Assembly (NCBI GenBank): GCA_904420555.1 | Contig: CAJFVO010000002.1 | Location: 62,001-126,000 of the forward strand | DNA: 64,000 bases | Reading direction: 5' to 3' | DNA from: Candidatus Heritagella intestinalis | GTDB taxonomy: Bacteria > Bacillota > Clostridia > Oscillospirales > Acutalibacteraceae | Shown here: positions 44,184-55,979 of the stretch, one piece after another | Position numbering within the stretch: the stretch's first letter is position 1 | Layout of the letters: the number at the start of each line of letters is the position of its first letter | Made by a program: the position numbers and the translations under genes | Notes under the pieces: model-generated | Told to the model about the DNA's origin: nothing | The model's database searches: none | What the model saw: the letters and a program-made list of their open reading frames with translations, nothing else

Positions 44184-45677
44184 TCAAGGCTTCGCTTTGC
44201 GTGGCGCGGGCGCCCGGCCATACAGCTTGGTGACGTCCCGGATTTTGGCGGCCAATTCCGGGCTGGCGGCCCCTTCCTGCATCCGCCACATCCAGTTTCC
44301 GCCCAAGGTGGAGGGCGTATTCATCCGGGCCTCGCTCCCCAAGTTCAGGAAGTCCTGCATGGGAGTCACCGCCAAATTGGCCACGCTGGCCATGGCCGCC
44401 CGGATAAAGGCCCAGGCTCCGTCCCGGTTGTACCGCACCCCCAGATATTTTTTGGCAAACCGCACGTCTGCTTTGGGCGCGGTTTCAAACCATCCGGCGG
44501 TGGTATCGTTGTCGTGGGTGCCGGTATAGACCACACAGTTCTTGTCGTAATTGTGGGGCAGGTAATCGCTCTCCTCCCGGGAATCAAAGGCAAATTGCAG
44601 CACCTTCATGCCGGGATACCCGGAGGCTTTCAGCATCTTCTTGACGTCCGGGGTCAAGAAGCCCAGATCCTCGGCGATGAGGTCCATTTTTCCCAGCTGC
44701 TTCTTCACCGAGCGGAAAAAGTCAATGCCCGGGCCCTTGCGCCACTCTCCATTTTTGGCGGTCTTATCCCCATAGGGGATGGCATAATAGCCGGCAAAGC
44801 CCCGGAAGTGGTCGATGCGGGTCATATCAAAGAGCTGCACATTGTGGCGCAGCCGGCGCACCCACCAGGCATATTGATTTTCCTTCATGTCCTCCCAGCG
44901 GTACAGGGGGTTCCCCCACAGCTGGCCGTCAGCGGAAAAGGCGTCCGGCGGGCAGCCCGCCACATCAATGGGGCGGCAGTCCTCGTCCAGCTGGAACTGC
45001 TCCGGCTCCGCCCAAACATCGGCGCTGTCCAAGGCTACATAGATGGGGATATCCCCGATGAGCTTCACGCCCTTCTGATTGGCGTATTTCCGCAGGGCTC
45101 CCCACTGCTCATAAAAATGGTATTGGAGAAAGATATAAAAATCCACGTCCTCCCAGAGTTCTTCCCGATACCGGGCCAACGCTTCCGGCCGGCGCAGCCG
45201 GATGTCCTCGTCCCAGGTAATCCAGGAGCGGTCCTCCATCTGGGCCTTTACCGCCATATACAGGGCGTAGTCCTCCAGCCACCAGCGGTTTTCCTCCCGG
45301 AATTTTTTCATGGCCGGCTCCTCTTTTCCCCGGGCAAAGGCTTTTCGGAACAATACAAACCGGGCGTCCCACAGGGCCTTATAATCCACCTGTTCCGGGT
45401 CGTCCCCCCAGTTGTATTCCAAGCATTCCTCTTTCGTCAAAAGCCCCTGGTCGCAGAAGATGTCCAAGTCCAGGAAATAGGGGTTCCCCGCAAAGGTGGA
45501 AAAGCTCTGGTAGGGGCTGTCTCCATAGCTGGTGGGGCCAATGGGCAGCACCTGCCAGTAGGCCTGGCCCGCCTCCTGCAAAAAATCTACAAATTCATAA
45601 GCGCTCCGGCCCAGCGTCCCAATCCCATAGGGGGAGGGCAGGCTGCTCACCGGCAGTAGGATTCCGCTTGCACGCAA
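44184..45677 (-). CDS. malQ: 4-alpha-glucanotransferase
   Basis: This GH77 amylomaltase rearranges alpha-1,4-glucans. It has 497 residues. SGILLPVSSLPSPYGIGTLG opens the domain. The catalytic Asp is in FDMTRIDHFRGF, the acid Glu in LIAEDLG, and the stabilising Asp in YTGTHDNDT. The start is TTG 45677 behind GGGAGG; the longer frame to 45746 crosses hairpins in the leader. Confidence 0.95.
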   Translation of the reverse strand: MRASGILLPVSSLPSPYGIGTLGRSAYEFVDFLQEAGQAYWQVLPIGPTSYGDSPYQSFSTFAGNPYFLDLDIFCDQGLLTKEECLEYNWGDDPEQVDYKALWDARFVLFRKAFARGKEEPAMKKFREENRWWLEDYALYMAVKAQMEDRSWITWDEDIRLRRPEALARYREELWEDVDFYIFLQYHFYEQWGALRKYANQKGVKLIGDIPIYVALDSADVWAEPEQFQLDEDCRPIDVAGCPPDAFSADGQLWGNPLYRWEDMKENQYAWWVRRLRHNVQLFDMTRIDHFRGFAGYYAIPYGDKTAKNGEWRKGPGIDFFRSVKKQLGKMDLIAEDLGFLTPDVKKMLKASGYPGMKVLQFAFDSREESDYLPHNYDKNCVVYTGTHDNDTTAGWFETAPKADVRFAKKYLGVRYNRDGAWAFIRAAMASVANLAVTPMQDFLNLGSEARMNTPSTLGGNWMWRMQEGAASPELAAKIRDVTKLYGRAPAPRKAKP

Positions 45678-45755
45678 AATAAAAACCTCCCTGTGTGCCC
45701 GCAGGAAGCCCCCTGCCGGGCTGTTTTCGGGGGAAGTCCCCCGCAACTCTCCTTC

Positions 45756-45784
45756 ATTATACCTGATTTGCCTTTACTTTTAAA
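45756..45784 (-). promoter_or_regulatory. malQ-glgP promoter
   Basis: TTTAAA (45779-45784) and TATAAT (45756-45761) on the minus strand are spaced 17 bases. The leader of about 70 bases holds two G/C-rich hairpins (for example CGGGGG/CCCCCG). The rest of the gap to 46120 is A+T-rich and holds no gene. Confidence 0.65.
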
Positions 45785-45990
45785 CCCATTTACTAAAATA
45801 TTTTTGTTTTTAGGCTATATCATTGTGTAAAATATTTTATTTTCTTTTTGTGCATCCCTCTCAGTTTTCCTCGATTGCCGGGAAGATAGCCCCTATACGC
45901 TTCCAAAAGTGAAGAAAAGTCTCCTAAGGAAATTTTTCCCTCTTTTTACAGGCGTCACAAAAAATTCATGACTTTGTTCGATGAATCGCT

Positions 45991-45996
45991 TATAAT
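45991..45996 (+). promoter_or_regulatory. Probable -10 element of the two-component operon
   Basis: A perfect TATAAT lies about 125 bases upstream of the response-regulator ATG. The -35 region (ATGACT-like) is weak, which may mean an activator is used. Confidence 0.4.
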
Positions 45997-46120
45997 TGAA
46001 AATAGTACCCAAACCGCAATGACAGCGGCAAAGGCATGGTTTTCACAAATACACCGCAGCGAATCCCTTCGTACCGGTTTTGTATGATAACGCTTTGAAA
46101 ATAAAGGAGGCTTCCCCATT

Positions 46121-46810
46121 ATGTCCGCTGGAAAAATCCTGGTAGTAGACGACGACCAGAACATCTGTGAACTGCTCCGCTTATATATTGAAAAGGAAAA
46201 CTTCGAGGTGGCGGTGGCCAACGACGGCCGCCGGGCCCTGGAGCTCTTCGACAGCTTTTCCCCTGACCTGATCCTGCTGGATATCATGCTCCCCGAGCTG
46301 GACGGCTGGCAGGTCTGCCGGGAGATCCGCAAAAAATCCCAGTGCCCCATTATTATGCTCACCGCCAAGGGCGAGGTCTTTGACAAGGTCCTGGGCCTGG
46401 AACTGGGGGCTGATGACTATGTGGTCAAGCCCTTTGAGACCAAGGAAGTGGTGGCCCGCATCAAGGCGGTGCTCCGCCGTATGGGCAAAAACGCCAATGA
46501 TACCGTCAAGGAAGTGAAATACGACAAGCTCTCCATTAACCTGACCAACTATGAGCTGAAGGTCAACGGCAAGCAGGTAGACACCCCGCCCAAGGAGATG
46601 GAGCTCATTTACCATCTGGCCAGCAACCCTAACCGGGTGTTTACCCGGGACCAGCTGCTGGACGAGGTCTGGGGCTTTGATTACTACGGCGATTCCCGTA
46701 CCGTGGACGTCCACGTCAAGCGCCTGCGGGAAAAGCTGGAAGGCGTTTCCGACAAGTGGTCCCTGAAGACCGTTTGGGGCGTAGGCTACAAGTTTGAAGT
46801 GAAAGAATAA
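46121..46810 (+). CDS. OmpR/PhoB-family response regulator
   Basis: The 229-residue protein has a receiver domain (KILVVDDDQN, phospho-Asp D54 in LILLDIMLPELDG, then MLTAKG and VKPFE). A winged-helix DNA-binding domain follows (about 130-228, with FTRDQLLDEVWGFDYYGDSRTVDVHVKRLREK). It is transcribed with the sensor kinase 46 bases downstream. A CCCGGC/GCCGGG hairpin between them may tune expression. Confidence 0.93.
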   Translation: MSAGKILVVDDDQNICELLRLYIEKENFEVAVANDGRRALELFDSFSPDLILLDIMLPELDGWQVCREIRKKSQCPIIMLTAKGEVFDKVLGLELGADDYVVKPFETKEVVARIKAVLRRMGKNANDTVKEVKYDKLSINLTNYELKVNGKQVDTPPKEMELIYHLASNPNRVFTRDQLLDEVWGFDYYGDSRTVDVHVKRLREKLEGVSDKWSLKTVWGVGYKFEVKE

Positions 46811-46855
46811 CATCCGGCCCCGGCTATGCCGGGCGCTGTTTTTGGGAGTGACAAC

Positions 46856-48496
46856 ATGGGCGTGCCCAAGCAAAAGACCCTTTTTAAAAAATATCTCCGT
46901 ATTACCATGGCTATCGTACTGGCCAGCTTTTTGCTGCTGGGCATGGTGATGCTGGTTTTTGTCTCCCAATACTGGGAGAATGAAAAACGGGACCTGCTCC
47001 GGCAGAACGCCCAGTACGTGGCCCGGATGGCAGAGGCCGCCTCCGTTTATGACGAAAGCCAGCAGCGCTATGAGCTCAACTCCAGCATGGAATTTTTAAT
47101 GCAGGGGTTTTCGGAAAACATCGACGCCGACATCTTTATCACCGATCAGAACGGCCAGCGGCTGCTGGGGGCCTATACCAACAGCAATATTGAAACCGAC
47201 CGGACGGTGGACCCCTCTATTATGCGGCAGGTATTGGTGGACGGCGGCTATGAATCCCAAGGGACCCTTTCCGGCGTTTACCGGGAAAACTACTACATTG
47301 TAGGCGAACCGGTGCTGGTGGACGACGTCCCCATCGGCGCGGTATTCGTAGCCACCAGCATCCAGGCGGTGAGCAGCTACCGTATGGAAATGCTGCGGAT
47401 CTTCCTGCTGGCTGCTATCGCCGCCTTTATGCTCACCTTCTGCGTCATTTGGGCCTTCTCCTATCAGCTGGTAAAACCCCTGCGGCAGATGTCCGCCGCA
47501 GCCAAAAGCTTTGGCGAGGGGGATTTCTCCGTGCGGGTGCCGGTGACCAGCAATGACGAAATCGGCGAACTGGCCACGGCCTTCAATAATATGGCGGCCT
47601 CCCTGGCCAGCGGCGAAAACCTGCGCCGGAATTTTATCGCCAATGTTTCCCACGAGCTGAAAACCCCCATGACCACCATTGCCGGGTTTATCGACGGCAT
47701 CCTGGACGGCACCATCCCGCCGGAACGGGAAGCCCACTATCTGCGCACCGTGTCCCAGGAAGTCAAGCGCCTGTCCCGGTTGGTGCGCACCATGCTGGAC
47801 CTCTCCCGTATCGACAGCGGCGAGCTGCAGCTGCACCCCGCCCGGTTTGATTTGACCAATACCATCCTCACCGCTATTTTCTCCTTTGAAAAGCCCATTG
47901 AGGAAAAGCGTTTGGAGATTCGGGGACTGGAAAACACCGAAAGCCTCTTTGTGGACGGCGACCCGGATATGATTCATCAGGTGGTCTACAATCTCTTTGA
48001 AAACGCCGTGAAATTCACCGACCCGGGAGGCTATATTGCCATTAAGATTGAAGACCTCCCCGACCGCACGGCGGTGACCATCCGCAACAGCGGCCACGGC
48101 ATCGACCCTGACGACATCCGCATGATCTTCGACCGCTTCTTTAAAACCGACAAATCCCGCAGCCAGGACAAAAACGGCCTGGGCCTGGGTTTGTATATTG
48201 TCAAGACCATTGTCCACCTCCACGGCGGCGAAATTACCGCCAGCAGCATTGTGGATCAATACACCCAATTCAGCTTCTGGCTGCCCAAACGGCCGGAAAA
48301 TGTCAAAAACAAGGAAAACACCCTGCAAAAACCGGAAAAAGACTCCTCCCGCAAAAGCCGGAAGTCCCGGAAAAAGGCCGCTTCTGCTTCTTCTCCCCAG
48401 CAGCCTTCGGAGCCGGACGCCGGGTTTGCGCCGGAAGAGCCCATGCCTTCTCCGGAAACGGAAGCTTCTTCTACAGAAAGGAATGACGCCCCATGA
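46856..48496 (+). CDS. Sensor histidine kinase
   Basis: This 546-residue membrane kinase has two transmembrane helices (about 17-37 and 178-200) flanking an extracytoplasmic sensor domain. It then has HAMP (about 200-250), HisKA with phospho-His H266 in NVSHELKTP, and HATPase (NLFENAVKF, GLGLGLYIVK). A basic then acidic, disordered tail of about 65 residues follows, which is unusual. ATG 46856 was chosen over an earlier start by its TTGGGAG site. Its stop overlaps the HtrA start (ATGA). Confidence 0.93.
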   Translation: MGVPKQKTLFKKYLRITMAIVLASFLLLGMVMLVFVSQYWENEKRDLLRQNAQYVARMAEAASVYDESQQRYELNSSMEFLMQGFSENIDADIFITDQNGQRLLGAYTNSNIETDRTVDPSIMRQVLVDGGYESQGTLSGVYRENYYIVGEPVLVDDVPIGAVFVATSIQAVSSYRMEMLRIFLLAAIAAFMLTFCVIWAFSYQLVKPLRQMSAAAKSFGEGDFSVRVPVTSNDEIGELATAFNNMAASLASGENLRRNFIANVSHELKTPMTTIAGFIDGILDGTIPPEREAHYLRTVSQEVKRLSRLVRTMLDLSRIDSGELQLHPARFDLTNTILTAIFSFEKPIEEKRLEIRGLENTESLFVDGDPDMIHQVVYNLFENAVKFTDPGGYIAIKIEDLPDRTAVTIRNSGHGIDPDDIRMIFDRFFKTDKSRSQDKNGLGLGLYIVKTIVHLHGGEITASSIVDQYTQFSFWLPKRPENVKNKENTLQKPEKDSSRKSRKSRKKAASASSPQQPSEPDAGFAPEEPMPSPETEASSTERNDAP

Positions 48497-50604
48497 CAGA
48501 TACCCCCTGGAAATCCCCCTATTCCCCCGACCCCAAGGACGGAAGCCCAGACGCCGGTTCGGAGCCCTCGGGCGCTGCACAGGGCAGTCCTTCCTCTGAT
48601 GAAAAAGAAAGTGCCTGGGGCGCCTCTGCATTCGATTCCTCCAAGCCGGACGCCTGGGGCGGCCAATGGGGCAATGGCTGGGGAAGCTCCGCTTTTGATT
48701 CCCCGACAGAGGAAAACTCTACGGAATCCCCGATAGAAGCTGCCGAAACTGAAAAAAGCACGCCGGAAGTCTCTGGCCAGGCCCCAGAAGAAGCCGCTCA
48801 GGCTGAACAAAGCGCACCCGAAGCCTTTGACCAAGCTCCGGAAGATACCGCTCAGGATAACCAAAGCGAGCCGGAAACCTTTGGCCAGGCCCCAGAAGAA
48901 GCCGCTCAGGACGAACAAAACGCACCGGAAGCCTTTGGCCAGGCTCCGGAAGAAGCTGCTCAGGACGAACAGAGCGCACCGGATGCCTTTGGCCAAGCTT
49001 CGGAAGAGGCTGCCCAGGCTGAACCGAGCGCACCGGATGCCTTTGGCCAAGTTTCGGAAGAGGCCGCCCAGGCTGAACCGAGCGCACCGGAGGCCCCCGA
49101 AAGCAGCCACACCCCGCCCCGGAATCCCTATGATTCCTCTGCGAACAGCGGGTATTACCATTATTCCCGGGGAAATATGCCCTACACGCCTGGGAACGAT
49201 TCCTCCCGCCAAAGCGGGAACCCCTATCAGCAGCGAGGCTGGAACCAACCCCCCGCCGGGAATCCCTATACGCCTCCAGCCGGCGGTGACGTCCCTCCCC
49301 AGCAGCCCGCCTCCTATTCCCCTATGGGCGGCCCTTGGGAAACCCCCGTCCCGGAAAAGCGCCGGATGGGCACTGCGCAGAAATGGTTCTTGGGAATCAT
49401 CATCGTACTGGCTGCGGGAATGGCAGTAGGCTTCTTTGGCAATGCCATTGCATCCGCCTTCTTCGGAAATACAGACGGCTCTTCGCCCCTGATTCCCGAA
49501 AACCCCTCCTCCTCTTCTCAGAGCGAGTCCAGCTCCCAGGCCGAAGCTACCCCCTCCCCCAGCCCGGAATCTTCTCCCAGCACCGGTACCGGCGCTGCTA
49601 TTGAGATTATGGATCTGCCGGACGGGGAGCCCCTGGAAGCCAAGGAAGTGTATCAAAAAGTAGCCCCCTCGGTGGTGGGGATCGTAGCTACGGCTCCCAG
49701 CGATTCCTCCGATGGAGAATCCGAACAGGAAGTAACCGACCAGGGCAGCGGCATTATCGCCACCTCTGACGGCTACATTATCACCAACAGCCATGTGGTC
49801 AATGATTCCCGCTCCACCAAGGTGACGGTGGTCACCCGGGACGATGTGGAATACGACGGCGTGGTGGTGGGTTACGACCGCACCACGGATTTGGCCATTA
49901 TCAAGATTGACGCTGAAGGCCTGACGCCGGCAGAGTTCGGCGATGTGAGCCAGATGTCCATTGGCGACACGGTGCTGGCTATCGGCAATCCCGGCGGGCT
50001 GGACTTCGCCAGCTCCATGACCCGGGGCATTATCTCCGCCCTGGACCGCCGGCTGGAATCCAGCAGCGAAAACGGCATGACCTATATCCAGACTGACGCA
50101 GCCATTAACCCCGGCAACTCCGGCGGGGCCCTGGTAAACACCTACGGCCAAGTCATCGGCATCAATTCCAGCAAGCTGGTAGCCGAGGATTATGAAGGCA
50201 TGGGCTTTGCCATTCCCGTCAGCCGGGCAGAGCAGATCCTCAACAGCCTGATGAACGTGGGCTATGTAGAGGGCCGCACCCGCCTGGGCATTACCGGACG
50301 GGACCTCTCCGAGCAGGAAGCCCAGTTCTACGACGTCCCCATGGGCTTCCTCATCCTGGAAATCGATGAGGACAGCGACATCACCACTGCCGGCGGCGCT
50401 GTGGGGGATATTATCTGCGGCGTGGACGGCCAGGAGGTCAGCAATCTCTCGGAAATTTCCGCTGTCCTGCTGAATTACAGCCCCGGAGACCAGATTACTC
50501 TGACCCTATACCGGATGTCGGACAGCGGGCAGCAATCCGGTTCGGAATTTGACATTACCATTACACTGCTGGAGGATAAAGGGGAAACCCAGTCCACCGG
50601 CTGA
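48493..50604 (+). CDS. HtrA/DegP-like membrane-anchored serine protease with repeat-rich N-terminus
   Basis: This 703-residue envelope quality-control protease has a cytoplasmic, acidic, disordered N-terminus (1-290) containing six 18-residue repeats. One transmembrane helix follows (298-320), then a Ser/Pro linker, a trypsin-like domain with H434 (TNSHVVN), D466 (TTDLAII) and S543 (NPGNSGGAL), and a C-terminal PDZ domain (about 595-695). Overlap with the kinase gene suggests the two-component system controls, or reports to, envelope stress. The long repeat arm is atypical for HtrA. Confidence 0.93.
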   Translation: MTDTPWKSPYSPDPKDGSPDAGSEPSGAAQGSPSSDEKESAWGASAFDSSKPDAWGGQWGNGWGSSAFDSPTEENSTESPIEAAETEKSTPEVSGQAPEEAAQAEQSAPEAFDQAPEDTAQDNQSEPETFGQAPEEAAQDEQNAPEAFGQAPEEAAQDEQSAPDAFGQASEEAAQAEPSAPDAFGQVSEEAAQAEPSAPEAPESSHTPPRNPYDSSANSGYYHYSRGNMPYTPGNDSSRQSGNPYQQRGWNQPPAGNPYTPPAGGDVPPQQPASYSPMGGPWETPVPEKRRMGTAQKWFLGIIIVLAAGMAVGFFGNAIASAFFGNTDGSSPLIPENPSSSSQSESSSQAEATPSPSPESSPSTGTGAAIEIMDLPDGEPLEAKEVYQKVAPSVVGIVATAPSDSSDGESEQEVTDQGSGIIATSDGYIITNSHVVNDSRSTKVTVVTRDDVEYDGVVVGYDRTTDLAIIKIDAEGLTPAEFGDVSQMSIGDTVLAIGNPGGLDFASSMTRGIISALDRRLESSSENGMTYIQTDAAINPGNSGGALVNTYGQVIGINSSKLVAEDYEGMGFAIPVSRAEQILNSLMNVGYVEGRTRLGITGRDLSEQEAQFYDVPMGFLILEIDEDSDITTAGGAVGDIICGVDGQEVSNLSEISAVLLNYSPGDQITLTLYRMSDSGQQSGSEFDITITLLEDKGETQSTG
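48772..49095 (+). repeat. Six tandem 54-bp repeats inside htrA
   Basis: The repeats encode 18 residues of the type FGQAPEEAAQDEQNAPEA, six times in frame. Copies differ by point changes, with the last two most alike (QAEPSAPDA). Such arrays expand and contract by slippage, so length variation between strains is likely. Confidence 0.9.
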
Positions 50605-50699
50605 CAGCGAGAAGAAAGGGCTCCGGACAGGGTTCCGGCGCCCTTCCGTTTTCCGCGTCTCCCAATTTTATGTTATTTTTTAGGAAGGAATCCTGTTTC

Positions 50700-51428
50700 A
50701 TGAAGCATTTTCACGTATTTTCCCGCCGGCTCTGCCCGGCCTTGCTCCTGGCGGCCCTCGCCGCCCTGCTCCTCACGGCCTGCAATCCGGAACCCACTTC
50801 TTCGGTTTCCCCATCGCCCAGCCCCTCTCCCTCTGCTTCGGCATCTCCCCAGGAATCCGCTGAATCCCAGGAACCCCAGGAATCCCCGGAGCCAGACGCC
50901 TCCTCGGAGCTGCAGGGGGAGGGCACTGTGAAGCTCCTGGAAAACCTGGGCAGCAAGGAGGACGGCTTTGTCTTTGCCGGGACCCAGTGGTTCTCTGACC
51001 AGGAAAAATTTTTGGAAGGGCTGGCGTCCCTGTGGCCGGAAGCCATTAAGGGCGGGCTGGACACCGAATATGAGGATGATGCCAGCGGTGTTTACGTGAC
51101 CCGGAACTTGGCCCAGTTCAGCGACTTTTCCTCCTCCGCGGCCCTGCGGGTCACCGAGGCTGACGGCGGCGTAACCGGATGCTCCTATGTCTTTTCCTTT
51201 GGGGAATCGGAACAGGAAGCCTATGTTGCCGCCTTCCTCCAGGCCCGGGATATGCTCATTGAAGCTTTCGGCGGAGCGGATGAATCTGTCCCGGCCTTTG
51301 ACCAGAGCCTGCCCAGCGGCGGCACCTGGTATGGCGCTGACGGCAGCGGCTTGGGGATTTCCGACACCTCCGGGGCTGACGGCTATCAATTTGAAATTTC
51401 CCTCTCCGCCCCACAAGCCCAGGGATAA
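50700..51428 (+). CDS. Lipoprotein of unknown function
   Basis: The 242-residue protein has a lipoprotein signal with lipobox LLTAC (Cys at about residue 28). A Ser/Pro/Glu-rich linker follows, then a domain of about 160 residues with no recognised motif. It lies between htrA and mtnN on the same strand. The start was set at ATG 50700, behind AGGAAGGA. Extracytoplasmic location is supported; function is unknown. Confidence 0.75.
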   Translation: MKHFHVFSRRLCPALLLAALAALLLTACNPEPTSSVSPSPSPSPSASASPQESAESQEPQESPEPDASSELQGEGTVKLLENLGSKEDGFVFAGTQWFSDQEKFLEGLASLWPEAIKGGLDTEYEDDASGVYVTRNLAQFSDFSSSAALRVTEADGGVTGCSYVFSFGESEQEAYVAAFLQARDMLIEAFGGADESVPAFDQSLPSGGTWYGADGSGLGISDTSGADGYQFEISLSAPQAQG

Positions 51429-51459
51429 CAGAAAAGACATACAGAAAGGACGATGCGAA

Positions 51460-52161
51460 ATGGTTGGAATCATCGGCGCAATGGAAATCGAAATCAGCGG
51501 CCTGCGGGAGTGTATGGAGAACCGGCAGACCGAGCACATCAGCGGTATCCGCTTTGACTGGGGCACCATCAACGGCGTGCTGTGCACCCTGGCGGTATGC
51601 GGCCCCGGAAAGGTCAACGCGGCGGTGTGCGCCCAGGCGATGATTATGCGCTTCCGCCCCCGAATGGTCATCAATACCGGCGTGGCAGGCGGCATTGGCC
51701 AGGGCATCCGCATCCATGATGTGGTCATTGCCACAGCGGTGATGCAGCACGACATGGACACCAGCCCCATTGGCGACCCGGTGGGCCTAATTTCCGGCAT
51801 CAACCTGATTGAAATCCCCGCAGACCCCACGGTTTCGGAGGTCCTGGCCCAAAAAGCGGAGGCCGTCTACGATGGCGGGGTGTTCCGGGGCGTGGTGGCC
51901 ACTGGGGACCAGTTTATCGCCAGCCACGAAAAAATGGCGGCGATTTCCCAGCAGTTCCACGCCATGGCCTGCGAGATGGAAGGCGGCAGTATCGGACAGG
52001 TGTGCTATATGAACCAGGTGCCCTTTGCGGTGCTCCGCTCCATTTCCGATAACGGCAACGACGACGCTGTGGTGGACTACCCGCAGTTTGCTAAAGAGGC
52101 GGCCAGCCGCTCCATTGCCCTGCTCACCCAGGCCCTGCCGGAGCTGGACAAGCTGAGCTAA
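51460..52161 (+). CDS. mtnN: 5'-methylthioadenosine/S-adenosylhomocysteine nucleosidase
   Basis: It cleaves adenine from MTA, SAH and 5'-deoxyadenosine, relieving product inhibition of SAM enzymes, of which several radical SAM examples lie in this window. The 233-residue protein opens MVGIIGAMEIEISGL with the catalytic Glu. It has VINTGVAGG, ACEMEGGSIGQVCY and the catalytic Asp in SISDNGND. ATG 51460 follows GAAAGGA. Confidence 0.94.
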   Translation: MVGIIGAMEIEISGLRECMENRQTEHISGIRFDWGTINGVLCTLAVCGPGKVNAAVCAQAMIMRFRPRMVINTGVAGGIGQGIRIHDVVIATAVMQHDMDTSPIGDPVGLISGINLIEIPADPTVSEVLAQKAEAVYDGGVFRGVVATGDQFIASHEKMAAISQQFHAMACEMEGGSIGQVCYMNQVPFAVLRSISDNGNDDAVVDYPQFAKEAASRSIALLTQALPELDKLS

Positions 52162-52259
52162 CGGCTGCGGCCATTCCCCGGGCTGCGATTCCACACGTTC
52201 TCCAGCAAAATTCATATGGTCTGCCGGAGGTGATGCCTCTGGCAAAGGAGGTCTTTTCC

Positions 52260-52832
52260 GTGAAACTCTATGACATTTCCCGGGAGCTCTTCTCCACCCC
52301 TGTGTATCCCGGGGACCCCATTCCCAAAGCAGAAAAAATCAGCCAAATCCTTTTGGGGGATTCCTGCAATCTCTCAGGATTTTACACCGGCAGCCACGGC
52401 GCCACCCATATAGATGCCCCTCTGCACTTTATGGAGGGCGGCGCGGCTATTGATGAAATCCCCCTGGAAACCTTTTTGGGGGACTGCCGGGTCATGACCG
52501 TCTCGGGAATCCTCACCGGCAGGGATATTGACCGCCTGCACGTTTGGCCGGGGGAGCGCATTCTTTTCCGGGGAGGGGCTTTCCTCTCCAAAAGCGCGGC
52601 CTTTGCCCTGGGGGAAGCCGGCGTCTGCCTGGTGGGAACCGACCAGCCGTCCATTGCCCCGGAGGACGATGAGGAAGGCCCCCATATAGAGCTCCTTTCC
52701 CGGGGAATTCCCCTGCTGGAGGGCCTCTATCTGGATGAGGTCAACGATGGGCGCTACACCCTCTGCGCCATGCCGCTGAAGCTCCACGGGCTGGAAGCCT
52801 CCCCTGTGCGGGCCGTACTTTGGCGAGTTTGA
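52260..52832 (+). CDS. Cyclase-family metal-dependent hydrolase (kynurenine formamidase-like)
   Basis: The 190-residue protein is of the KynB/cyclase fold. The metal-binding motif reads GSHGATHIDAPLHF; LVGTDQPSI and the C-terminal His/Glu residues follow. KynB hydrolyses N-formylkynurenine, but no other kynurenine gene is nearby, so another amide or lactone substrate is possible. GTG 52260 is preceded by AAAGGAGG at ideal spacing. Confidence 0.85.
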   Translation: MKLYDISRELFSTPVYPGDPIPKAEKISQILLGDSCNLSGFYTGSHGATHIDAPLHFMEGGAAIDEIPLETFLGDCRVMTVSGILTGRDIDRLHVWPGERILFRGGAFLSKSAAFALGEAGVCLVGTDQPSIAPEDDEEGPHIELLSRGIPLLEGLYLDEVNDGRYTLCAMPLKLHGLEASPVRAVLWRV

Positions 52833-52928
52833 GGAGGCGTTTTTTGGGTTTTCCAGAAACTGCCTCTCCTTATGGGCTTTTTCTCTATAATAGAGGGGAG
52901 TTTTCCGGTTTTTCTTCGTAAAACTTTC

Positions 52929-53139
52929 TTCCATTTGCCAGCGGTTCATGGTATAATAGTCAAGGTTTAGCAGTTTGATCCGGCCTTATCCAAAAAGGCC
53001 GGGTATATACCGTATACCGGATACAGCCGGCTTTGCCCGGCATCGCGGCCCTTTCCCTCCCTGTCCGGGCCGCTGGAATCAATCCGGGAGGGGAAACTAT
53101 TCGGCCTCGATGTTTTGGCCGGGAAAGAGTGGTAGTATC
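52929..53139 (+). promoter_or_regulatory. secA promoter and hairpin-rich leader
   Basis: A TATAAT (52952-52957) with a weak TTCCAT 17 bases upstream precedes a leader of about 175 bases. The leader contains several strong stems: CCGGCC/GGCCGG (52980-53002), an AGCCGG-type stem near 53025-53041, GCGGCCC/GGGCCGC (53045-53073), and a CGGCC/GGCCG stem next to the start. No terminator run is present. Control of SecA synthesis by folding of this leader is plausible but unproven. Confidence 0.45.
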
Positions 53140-55884
<2,745 letters not shown>

Positions 55885-55907
55885 TCTTCTCCCCCCTTCC
55901 ACAGCTT

Positions 55908-55950
55908 TAAAAAATCCGGCCGCTGCCAAGAAAGCAGCGCCGGATTTTTC
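55908..55950 (+). terminator. secA terminator
   Basis: AAAATCCGGC..CTGC pairs with GCAG.GCCGGATTTTT around a short loop, followed by a T-rich tract. Confidence 0.85.
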
Positions 55951-55979
55951 ACTTTTTCACCAGAAAGGATGTTATAAAA

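Noticed and set aside
52975-53139. N-terminal extension of SecA from an upstream TTG
   Set aside because: The extra 55 residues are Pro/Gly/Arg-rich and come from hairpin sequence; SecA proteins begin at the [10 protein letters not shown]-like N-terminus.
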